DNA of 17,033 bases, taken from contig JAEYGD010000391.1 of assembly GCA_023402505.1 (NCBI GenBank), forward strand, positions 1 to 17,033, written 5' to 3'. The notes under the pieces are model-generated. The model saw only the letters and a list, made by a program, of their open reading frames with translations. It was not told the origin of the DNA and did not search any database. Shown piece after piece: positions 7,796 through 16,323 of the stretch. The stretch's first letter is position 1, and every line of letters starts with the position of its first letter. Source of the stretch: Actinomycetes bacterium. GTDB lineage: Bacteria; Actinomycetota; Actinomycetes; Mycobacteriales; Micromonosporaceae. Made by a program: the position numbers and the translations under genes.

Positions 7796-8509
7796 GTGCC
7801 GGACACCACGCGCACCGGGTCGAACAGTGCCCGTGGCGGCTTCGCCGTCGTCGAGTTGTTCACCTCCCAGGGCTGCAACAGCTGCCCGCCCGCCGAGGAC
7901 GTGCTCTCCGAGATCGACCGCGACGCCCGGGAGCGGGGGCAGCCGGTCTACGCGTTGGGCTTCCACGTGGACTACTGGGACCACCTGGGCTGGGCCGACC
8001 CGTACGGGAACGAGGCGCACACCCTGCGCCAGGAGGCGTACGCCCGGGCCTTCAACGCGCGGGGCCTCTACACGCCGCAGATGGTCGTCAACGGTGCCGT
8101 CGAGTTCGTCGGCTCCGACCGCCGCTCGGCGGACGACGCGATCAAGGCGGCCCTCGTCGAGCCGACCGCCACGCCGCTGACCGTGACGGCCGAGCAGGCC
8201 GACGGCGGGCGCCGGGTGGCGGTGGACTACCGGGCCGAGCAACCGCCGGAGCGGGCGGTGCTGAACGTGGCGGTGGTGGAACGCGGCCTGACGAACGAGG
8301 TGCCCCGGGGCGAGAACGCCGGGCGCAGGCTGCGCCAGGACGCCGTGGTGCGCGCCTTCACGTCGACCGACCTCAACCTGATGGGCGGGCGGATCGACCT
8401 CGAGGTGCCGCCCGACCTGGAGCCGCGGCGCGCCATGGTGATCGGCTACGTCCAGGACGACGACGACAAGTCGATCGTCGGCGCGGCCGCCGCCGGGGTG
8501 CCGGCGTGA
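7796..8509 (+). CDS. DUF1223 family thioredoxin-fold protein
   Basis: A 237-residue protein of the DUF1223 family, a thioredoxin-like group of unproven function. It shows the family signature VVELFTSQGCNSCPPAE with a CxxC pair C27/C30, FHVDYWDHLGWADP, the cis-proline loop YTPQMVVNG (P94), and a C-terminal beta domain with the ENAGRRLRQDAVVRAF motif. Start GTG 7796 has GAGGAGG seven bases upstream. Many proteobacterial homologues carry a signal peptide; this one has none, so it should act in the cytoplasm. It is the first gene of an operon with a DipZ-like thioredoxin protein, msrA and an epoxide hydrolase. Its last four bases overlap the next start, so translation is probably coupled. A role in thiol-disulfide exchange is inferred from the motif and the neighbours. 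Confidence 0.88.
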   Translation: MPDTTRTGSNSARGGFAVVELFTSQGCNSCPPAEDVLSEIDRDARERGQPVYALGFHVDYWDHLGWADPYGNEAHTLRQEAYARAFNARGLYTPQMVVNGAVEFVGSDRRSADDAIKAALVEPTATPLTVTAEQADGGRRVAVDYRAEQPPERAVLNVAVVERGLTNEVPRGENAGRRLRQDAVVRAFTSTDLNLMGGRIDLEVPPDLEPRRAMVIGYVQDDDDKSIVGAAAAGVPA

Positions 8510-9402
8510 CCGCGAACCTGGCCGTTCGGCTTCCTCCGGTCACCGTCGAGCGGTGGGTGAACTCGCCGCCGTTGACCCCGGAGGACCTGCGTGGCCGGGT
8601 GGTGCTGGTGGACATCTGGGAGTACACCTGCGTCAACTGGATCCGCACCGCGCCGTACGTCAAGGCGCTGCACCGCGACTACGCCGACCTGGGCCTGACC
8701 ATCATCGGCGTGCACGCGCCCGAGTTCGAGTTCGGCCGGCGCCCGGAGAACATCGACCGGGCGATCCGGGACCACGGACTCACCTACCCCGTCGCCGTCG
8801 ACAACGACTTCACCTTCTGGCGGGCGCTGCGCAACGACGCCTGGCCGGCGAAGTACCTCTTCGACGCCGACGGGCGGCTCGTCGACCGGTGGGTCGGCGA
8901 GGGCGCGTACGAGCGGGTGGAGTCGGAGGTCCGGCGGCTGCTGGAGGTCCGGGCGCCGCGTACCAAGCTGCCGCCGGTCAGCCCCGAGGCCAGGGACTTC
9001 GCCACGACCGGGGAGCCGTCCTACTTCGGCGTTACACCGGAGACGTACCTCGGTGCCGACCGCGGGGCGCCGGGCACCTTCAACCTGGCCGGCGACTGGG
9101 TCAACGGCGGCGAGTACGTCGAGCTGGCCGGCGAGGCCGGTGAACTCGCCCTGCCGTTCAACGCGGGCGAGGTGAACCTCGTCGTCGACCCGGGACCCGG
9201 GCCGGCCGAGGTCCAGGTGCTGCTGGACGGCGAGCCGATCGGCGACGAGCGCGGCGCCGACGTGGGCCCGGACGGGGTCGCGCGGGTCGACCGGGCGCGC
9301 ATGGTCCGGCTCGTCGCCGGCGCGTCGCGGGTGGACCACGTACTGACCCTCGTCGCCTACCGGCCCGGCCTGCGCGCGTACGTGTTCACCTTCGGCCCGT
9401 AG
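8506..9402 (+). CDS. Soluble DipZ-like thioredoxin-domain protein with CxxW active site
   Basis: A 298-residue two-domain protein. Residues 1 to about 147 are a thioredoxin/redoxin domain (LRGRVVLVDIWEYTCVNWIRTAPYVKAL, IIGVHAPEFEFG, the cis-proline region NDAWPAKYLFD, GEGAYE). Residues about 165-298 resemble the carbohydrate-binding-like beta domain at the C-terminus of DipZ proteins (TPETYLG, LAGDWVNGGEYVEL, VNLVVD). DipZ normally also has a CcdA-type membrane part at its N-terminus; that is absent, as is any signal peptide. The usual CxxC is CVNW here (C42, W45, codons TGC GTC AAC TGG), so the second cysteine is replaced and normal dithiol chemistry is not possible. GTG 8506 overlaps the DUF1223 stop as GTGA. 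The domain assignment is good; the function is uncertain (peroxidase-like or monothiol partner?). Confidence 0.87.
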   Translation: MTANLAVRLPPVTVERWVNSPPLTPEDLRGRVVLVDIWEYTCVNWIRTAPYVKALHRDYADLGLTIIGVHAPEFEFGRRPENIDRAIRDHGLTYPVAVDNDFTFWRALRNDAWPAKYLFDADGRLVDRWVGEGAYERVESEVRRLLEVRAPRTKLPPVSPEARDFATTGEPSYFGVTPETYLGADRGAPGTFNLAGDWVNGGEYVELAGEAGELALPFNAGEVNLVVDPGPGPAEVQVLLDGEPIGDERGADVGPDGVARVDRARMVRLVAGASRVDHVLTLVAYRPGLRAYVFTFGP

Positions 9403-9444
9403 GCCGCGTCCTGCTGGTCGACACGCGAACGGGGGAGGGAAGCG

Positions 9445-9963
9445 ATGACCGACACGACGGAGAAGGCGATCCTGGCCGGCGGCTGCTTCTGGGGGATGCA
9501 GGACCTCATCCGGAAACGGCCCGGCGTGGTCGGCACCCGCGTCGGCTACACCGGTGGGGACGTGCCGAACGCCACGTACCACAACCACGGCTCGCACGCC
9601 GAGGCCATCGAGATCGTCTACGACCCGGACCAACTGTCCTACCGGGACCTGCTCGAGTTCTTCTTCCAGGTCCACGACCCGACCACGAAGAACCGGCAGG
9701 GCAACGACGTGGGAGAGAGCTACCGGTCGGCCATCTTCTACCTCGACGACCGGCAGCGCAAGGAGGCCGAGGACACCATCGCCGACGTGGACGCCTCCGG
9801 CCTCTGGCCCGGAAAGGTGGTCACCGAGGTGAGCCCGGCCGGCCCGTTCTGGGAGGCCGAGCCGGAGCACCAGGACTACCTGGAGCGCAACCCCGGCGGT
9901 TACACCTGCCACTTCGTCCGCCCCGACTGGAAGCTGCCCCGGCGTGGCGAGAACCGCCCGTAG
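9445..9963 (+). CDS. msrA: Peptide-methionine (S)-S-oxide reductase MsrA
   Basis: Repairs oxidised proteins by reducing the S-form of methionine sulfoxide with electrons from thioredoxin. This 172-residue cytoplasmic enzyme has the catalytic AGGCFWGMQ motif (C14), GVVGTRVGYTGG, the YHNHGSHAEAIEI block with the active-site Glu, and FFFQVHDPTTKNRQGNDVG.SYRSAIFY. A C-terminal Cys, C155 in GGYTCHF, could serve as the resolving cysteine. It is a short version compared with E. coli MsrA (about 212 residues), which is usual for many bacteria. ATG 9445 has the strong ribosome site GGGGGAGGGA a few bases upstream. It lies 42 bases after the DipZ-like gene and 47 before the epoxide hydrolase, so it is part of the operon. 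The neighbouring thioredoxin-fold proteins are candidate electron donors, which is inference. Confidence 0.96.
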   Translation: MTDTTEKAILAGGCFWGMQDLIRKRPGVVGTRVGYTGGDVPNATYHNHGSHAEAIEIVYDPDQLSYRDLLEFFFQVHDPTTKNRQGNDVGESYRSAIFYLDDRQRKEAEDTIADVDASGLWPGKVVTEVSPAGPFWEAEPEHQDYLERNPGGYTCHFVRPDWKLPRRGENRP

Positions 9964-9996
9964 TGGGAACCGCCCGTCGTGGGAACCGACCCGACG
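9949..9996 (+). repeat. 16-base tandem repeat spanning the msrA stop codon
   Basis: Three units of 16 bases run head to tail: GAGAACCGCCCGTAGT (9949-9964), GGGAACCGCCCGTCGT (9965-9980) and the more diverged GGGAACCGACCCGACG (9981-9996). The msrA stop TAG (9961-9963) is in unit one. Units one and two differ at two positions. The repeat ends just before the ribosome site of the epoxide hydrolase (AAGGAG, 9999-10004). Confidence 0.8.
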
Positions 9997-10010
9997 CGAA
10001 GGAGACCGAC

Positions 10011-11234
10011 GTGGCCGTCAAGACCCTGACCCGCCAGTCCACCGACATCCGGCCGTTCCGGATCGAGGTCCCGGAAGCGGACCTGCAGGCACTGCGGCAG
10101 CGCATCGCGGCGACCCGCTGGCCCGAGAAGGAGACGGTGGACGACCAGTCGCAGGGCGTGCCGCTCGCGACGATCCAGGCGCTCGCCAACTACTGGGAGA
10201 ACGAGTACGACTGGCGCACGGTCGAGGCGCGGCTCAACGCCGTACCGAACTTCGTCACCGAGATCGACGGCCTGGACATCCACTTCATCCACGTCCGGTC
10301 GAAGCACGAGGACGCGCTGCCGCTGATCGTCACGCACGGGTGGCCCGGTTCGGTCATCGAGCAGCTGAAGCTGATCGGCCCGCTGACCGATCCCACCGCG
10401 CACGGCGGTGCCGCCTCCGACGCCTTCCACCTGGTGATCCCGTCGATGCCCGGCTACGGCTTCTCGGGCAAGCCGACCGCACCCGGTTGGGACGCCGAGC
10501 ACATCGCCCGCGCCTGGATCGAGCTGATGCGGCGCCTCGGCTACGACCGGTACGTGGCACAGGGCGGCGACTGGGGCGCGCTCGTCACCGACCTCATCGG
10601 CCTCCAGGCACCGCCGGAACTGCTCGGCATCCACACCAACATGCCGGGGGTCGTCCCGCCGGACATCGACGCGCTGTTCCAGTCCGACATCACCGGGGCC
10701 AACGATGCCCTCGGCAAGCTGCCACCGGACCTCTCGGCCGAGGAGAAGCGGACCTGCGCGCAGCTCGACTTCTTCTGGAAGCACTCCGCCTACGCCCTGA
10801 TGATGGGCACCCGACCGGAGACACTGACCGGGCTCGCGGACTCGCCCGTCGCCCTGGCCAGCTACCTGCTCGACCACGACGCGGCCAGCCTGGACCTGAT
10901 CTGCCGGGCCTTCGCCGGCGAACGCGTCGGCCTGTCCCGGGACGACGTCCTGGACAACATCACGCTCTTCTGGCTGACCAACAGCGGGATCTCCGCCGCC
11001 CGCCTGTACGCGGAGAACCAGCTGTCCTTCTTCGCCGCCAAGGGCGTCACCGTGCCGGTCGCGGTGAGCGTCTTCCCCGACGAGCTGTACGAGGCCCCGC
11101 GCAGCTGGGCGGAGCGGGCCTACCCGAACCTCATCCACTACAACCGGCTGCCGCGCGGCGGGCACTTCGCCGCCTGGGAACAGCCGGACCTGCTCACCGA
11201 CGAGCTGCGTACCGCCTTCCGGTCGCTGCGCTGA
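10011..11234 (+). CDS. Epoxide hydrolase, microsomal/juvenile-hormone type (EHN + alpha/beta hydrolase)
   Basis: Hydrolyses epoxides to diols through an Asp-ester intermediate. The 407-residue protein has the N-terminal EHN domain (IRPFRIEVPEADLQALRQRI, then YWENEYDWR, residues about 10-95). The alpha/beta-hydrolase core follows with the oxyanion motif HGWPGS (109-114), SMPGYGFSG, nucleophile D187 in GGDWGA, the lid motif ISAARLYAEN with a Tyr that would polarise the epoxide, FPDEL with the probable acid E358 (or D357), and catalytic H385 in GGHFAAWEQP. The full catalytic set is present. GTG 10011 is chosen because AAGGAG lies six bases upstream; an in-frame start at 9963 would fall in the repeat. 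No signal peptide or membrane anchor is seen. As the last gene of a redox-repair operon it probably detoxifies epoxides, but a biosynthetic role is possible. Confidence 0.93.
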   Translation: MAVKTLTRQSTDIRPFRIEVPEADLQALRQRIAATRWPEKETVDDQSQGVPLATIQALANYWENEYDWRTVEARLNAVPNFVTEIDGLDIHFIHVRSKHEDALPLIVTHGWPGSVIEQLKLIGPLTDPTAHGGAASDAFHLVIPSMPGYGFSGKPTAPGWDAEHIARAWIELMRRLGYDRYVAQGGDWGALVTDLIGLQAPPELLGIHTNMPGVVPPDIDALFQSDITGANDALGKLPPDLSAEEKRTCAQLDFFWKHSAYALMMGTRPETLTGLADSPVALASYLLDHDAASLDLICRAFAGERVGLSRDDVLDNITLFWLTNSGISAARLYAENQLSFFAAKGVTVPVAVSVFPDELYEAPRSWAERAYPNLIHYNRLPRGGHFAAWEQPDLLTDELRTAFRSLR

Positions 11235-11244
11235 GCCCACCGGC

Positions 11245-11279
11245 CGCGGCGGACCGCCGGTCAGGGCCGGTCCGCCGCG
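11245..11279. terminator. Bidirectional terminator between the two convergent operons
   Basis: A perfect 12-base stem, CGCGGCGGACCG (11245-11256) with CGGTCCGCCGCG (11268-11279), encloses an 11-base loop. It starts ten bases after the epoxide hydrolase stop. The stop codon of the convergent membrane hydrolase (complement of 11261-11263) sits in the loop, and its last codons form the right arm. Confidence 0.75.
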
Positions 11280-13522
11280 CGCAGCCGGGCGGCCAGCTCC
11301 CGCACGGCGGCACCGAACCGCTCGTCGGACTCGCACGGCCAGTGCCCGGCGATCGGCGGTGGGTCGCCACCGCCCGGCGGCGGCGCCACGTCCTGCGGAT
11401 CACGCAGGCGGCGGTCCACCCGGCCGCCCGGTCCGGGGACCGTGGGCGGCTCCCCGTACCGGTGCCCGGACAGGACCCAGCCGCCCACGAAGTCGGTGTC
11501 CCGCCACAGGTTCACCCATCGCCAGTCGATCCGCTCGCCGACCTCGCGCAGCACGTCCTCGCCCAGGTACGCGGGGAACAGCCGCGCGTAGAGGCGGTTC
11601 AGCGGCGAGCCGTGCGTCAACAGCGCCACCTGCCGGCTGACCCGGGGCGGCAGCCGCAGCACGGTCGTGGCCAGCAGCACCGAGCCGTGACTGTGCCCGG
11701 TCAACACCACGCCGGCGTGGCGTCCGGTGAGGTAGCTGATCCGCTCGGCCAGCTCCGGCACCGCACGTTCGGCGTAGCTGGGCGGCGCGAACGGGTGCGC
11801 CGCCCGGGGCCAGAACGTGCCCAGGTCCCACAGCACGCCCACGTACCGTCGGAACCCCGCCGTGCGGTACGCGAACAACCCGCCCACCACCAGCACGACG
11901 ACGACGCCCGCGGTGGCGTAGCTGCCGGCGGCCAGCGCCGCCGGCACCGCACCCGCCGGCAGGCCCAGGTGGCGCTCCGCGAACGGCACCGGCTCCACCC
12001 CGGCCACCCCGAACACCGCCGCCGCGAGCCCGACCGGGGCGAGGCACGCGTACGCGACGGCCAGCGTCCCGAGCTGCTCGGTGAACCGGGCCCGGGTGAT
12101 GGTCCGCTCGACCCGCCGCGTCCGCCCGGCCGCCCCCGCCGGGGCCGCCGGGAAGTCCCGGGCGACGATCGCCGCCGCCGCCCGGCGCCGCCGCCGCATG
12201 GAGACCAGGGTCGCCGCGCCGCCGATCGCCGTCGCGGCGGTCACCGTGACGACGAAGCTGAGCACCGCCCACTGGTACGCCGGCGGCGGCGCCATCAGCG
12301 CGTCCGGGCGCGCCGCGCCGGGACCGGGCATGAGGACGTACGCGGCCAGGTAGACCGCCTCGGCGCAGAGTGCCGCCGCGAGACCCACCGCGACGGCCCC
12401 GACGACGGGCGCGCCCAACCCGCCCCGCAGCCCCGGCCGGCGGGCCCCCCCGGCCCGCCCCCACAGCACCCGCACGCCCAGCGCGACCACCAGTGCCATC
12501 TCGGTGAGGAACACGACGGCGACCAGCCGGTCGTACCCGGGCAGCCCCGCCGATCGCGACCACGGCACCGGGTCCAGCGCGACGGCCGCCAGCGTCACCA
12601 CCGTCAGCCCGCCGGCGGTGACGCACAGCGCCGAGGTCAACCGGTCCGTCCGGCGGGCCGCCCGCTCCAGCGGGCCGGTGGCGCAGAGCAGCACCACCAC
12701 GGCGGCGAGCACCGCGCCGGCGAGCCCGAGCAGGACCCCCGTACCGGCGGAGACGCCACCGGCGCCGCGCGCGGTCAGCAGGGTCAGGTCCAGCACCGCC
12801 AACCCGGCGGCGACGTGCAGCGCCCGCAACCGCCGCACCACCGGCATGCGGTCCCACCCGGCGAGGCCGTCGAGACCGTCGAGGCGGCCGGCCGGGTCGG
12901 TCCGGGACGCCGGGACCGCCTCGTACGGGTGGCGGGTGCGGGCGCTCAGCGACCAGAGCAGCCCGATCACGGCGACCGGGACCACGGCCAGCACCGCCAG
13001 GCGCGGCCCGGCCGGCTGCTCACCCAGCCAGTCGCGGCGGGCGAGGCAGTCCGGCGAGCCCAGGCACCGCCAGGCGAACAGGTCCAGGGCGACCCCGGCG
13101 GCCGACAGCACGTACACCAGGGTCAGGTCGAGGGCCAGCAGCCGGCACAGCACCGTGACGCCCGACCCGCGACCGGGCGGGCGCATCCACACCGCCATGT
13201 TGCTGAACATGAACGGCAGCAGGAAGACCAGCGACAGGGTCCGGCCGGCGGTGCCCGACGGCAGGTCGGCCCACCGGTACGCCTCCGGCACCACCCCGCC
13301 CGGCCCGGTCGCGTCCGGCTGCCGGGGACGGTAGAACCCGGCACGGTGGTCGCCGGCGACCCGGTCGACCAGCCGACGGCCCAGCACCCGCGCCGGGCTG
13401 GCACCGGCGACCCCGTGCACCCGCAACTCCACCACGTCACCGGACGTGACGTCCCCCCGGGGAGGCGGTGACACGTCCGCTTCCACCACCTCTTCGAGTC
13501 GGAGCGGGTGAGCCCCGGTCAC
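11261..13522 (-). CDS. Multi-spanning membrane protein with C-terminal serine alpha/beta-hydrolase domain
   Basis: A 753-residue integral membrane protein that I cannot assign to a named family. Residues 30-50 (VVELRVHGVAGASPARVLG) look like a first hydrolase strand ending in the HG oxyanion motif. About ten to eleven hydrophobic segments follow between residues 97 and 551. The soluble C-terminal part has a lipase/esterase nucleophile elbow GVVLTGHSHGS (S611), then LLTHGSPLNRLYARLFPAY, NLWRDTDFVGG (candidate acid D677) and GHWPCESDERF (candidate His H727). Similar membrane proteins with a VHGV start and a GHSxG end occur in actinobacteria, from memory, with no known substrate. Start GTG 13522 is 28 bases after katG, so it is probably cotranscribed with furA-katG. 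A weak AGG lies upstream, and a later in-frame GTG (the codon for V17 in EADVS) is possible. A lipid or other ester substrate is inferred only from fold and location. Confidence 0.82.
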   Translation of the reverse strand: MTGAHPLRLEEVVEADVSPPPRGDVTSGDVVELRVHGVAGASPARVLGRRLVDRVAGDHRAGFYRPRQPDATGPGGVVPEAYRWADLPSGTAGRTLSLVFLLPFMFSNMAVWMRPPGRGSGVTVLCRLLALDLTLVYVLSAAGVALDLFAWRCLGSPDCLARRDWLGEQPAGPRLAVLAVVPVAVIGLLWSLSARTRHPYEAVPASRTDPAGRLDGLDGLAGWDRMPVVRRLRALHVAAGLAVLDLTLLTARGAGGVSAGTGVLLGLAGAVLAAVVVLLCATGPLERAARRTDRLTSALCVTAGGLTVVTLAAVALDPVPWSRSAGLPGYDRLVAVVFLTEMALVVALGVRVLWGRAGGARRPGLRGGLGAPVVGAVAVGLAAALCAEAVYLAAYVLMPGPGAARPDALMAPPPAYQWAVLSFVVTVTAATAIGGAATLVSMRRRRRAAAAIVARDFPAAPAGAAGRTRRVERTITRARFTEQLGTLAVAYACLAPVGLAAAVFGVAGVEPVPFAERHLGLPAGAVPAALAAGSYATAGVVVVLVVGGLFAYRTAGFRRYVGVLWDLGTFWPRAAHPFAPPSYAERAVPELAERISYLTGRHAGVVLTGHSHGSVLLATTVLRLPPRVSRQVALLTHGSPLNRLYARLFPAYLGEDVLREVGERIDWRWVNLWRDTDFVGGWVLSGHRYGEPPTVPGPGGRVDRRLRDPQDVAPPPGGGDPPPIAGHWPCESDERFGAAVRELAARLRAADRP

Positions 13523-13550
13523 GACCTGCCCGGACCGGGGCCCACCGCGC

Positions 13551-15752
<2,202 letters not shown>

Positions 15753-15757
15753 GTCGG

Positions 15758-15768
15758 TCCTTCCTCCT
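15758..15768 (-). promoter_or_regulatory. Purine tract and ribosome site upstream of katG
   Basis: The furA-katG spacer carries an 11-base all-purine run AGGAGGAAGGA on the minus strand, ending five bases before the katG GTG. It is a good ribosome site. In mycobacteria a polypurine sequence upstream of katG is reported to stabilise a processed katG mRNA; whether this one does the same is inference. Confidence 0.6.
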
Positions 15769-15781
15769 GCTCGTCGTACGG

Positions 15782-16216
15782 TCATCGGGTTGCTGGCGCC
15801 GTGACACATGCGGGGCAGACGCCCCAGTAGGTGACCTCGGCCTCGTCGATCGAGAAGCCGCGGTCGTCGGACGCGGTCAGGCAGGGCGACTCGCCGACGG
15901 CGCAGTCGACGTCGGCGACGGCGCCGCACGACCGGCAGACGACGTGGTGGTGGTTGTCGCCGACCCGCGCCTCGTAGCGGGCCACCGAGCCGGCCGGCTC
16001 GATCCGCCGTACCAGGCCGGCGGCGGTCAGGGCCGCCAGCACGTCGTACACCGCCTGGTGGGACACCTCGGGCAGCTCCCTGCGTACCGCCCCGAAGATC
16101 GAGGCGGTGTCGGCGTGCGGATGCGCGTGCACCGCGGCCAGCACCGCCAGCCGCGGCCGGGTCACGCGCAGCGCGGTGCCCCGCAGGAGGCGCTCGAACT
16201 CCGATGTCCTGGCCAC
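15782..16216 (-). CDS. furA: Fur-family peroxide-responsive repressor FurA
   Basis: A 144-residue metal-dependent repressor of the FurA/PerR-like actinobacterial branch, which senses peroxide and represses its own operon including katG. The N-terminal winged helix is seen in LRVTRPRLAVLAAV, then HADTASIFGAV and VSHQAVYDVLAALTAAGLV (residues 15-69). The dimerisation and metal part has GDNHHHVVCRSCG (H89-H91, C94, C97) and a second pair C134/C137 in WGVCPAC for structural zinc. I prefer GTG 16216, which begins ARTSEFERLLRG and sits seven bases after a -10-like CATACT, over ATG 16252, which lies inside the operator. The furA-katG order and spacing match mycobacteria and Streptomyces. The gene assignment is strong; the start is fairly sure. 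Confidence 0.94.
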   Translation of the reverse strand: MARTSEFERLLRGTALRVTRPRLAVLAAVHAHPHADTASIFGAVRRELPEVSHQAVYDVLAALTAAGLVRRIEPAGSVARYEARVGDNHHHVVCRSCGAVADVDCAVGESPCLTASDDRGFSIDEAEVTYWGVCPACVTAPATR

Positions 16217-16259
16217 GCAGGGCAGTATGCGGCACTTTCTTCTTGAATGCATCCAGAAG
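16217..16259 (-). promoter_or_regulatory. furA promoter with candidate FurA operator, probably leaderless transcript
   Basis: An imperfect 21-base palindrome at 16239-16259 has arms CTTCT and AGAAG, with seven of ten base pairs matching. It lies in an AT-richer pocket about 23-43 bases upstream of the furA GTG. It resembles, from memory, the mycobacterial FurA box (TCTTGA..., ...CCAGA). A -10-like CATACT (minus strand, 16224-16229) is followed by seven bases and then the GTG, which suggests transcription starts at the start codon. No ribosome site is present, in agreement with this. The operator would overlap the -35 region, fitting repression. Confidence 0.65.
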
Positions 16260-16323
16260 TCCGGTGACGCGCCGGAACGCGACGGCGTGCCGTCGCCGGG
16301 CGCGGCGGGCAGGATCGGAGGGC

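Noticed and set aside
7796..11234. Natural-product biosynthetic cluster containing the epoxide hydrolase
   Set aside because: No polyketide, peptide or terpene synthase or tailoring genes nearby; the neighbours are redox-repair genes.
9944..13471. Very long plus-strand open frame (over 1100 codons) across the epoxide hydrolase and antisense to the membrane hydrolase
   Set aside because: Its translation is low-complexity Arg/Gly/Pro/Gln, typical of out-of-phase reading in GC-rich DNA, and both real genes here have clear motifs in other frames.
16217..16252. ATG 16252 as furA start
   Set aside because: It lies in the middle of the candidate operator and has no ribosome site; the GTG at 16216 fits the family N-terminus and the -10 spacing better.
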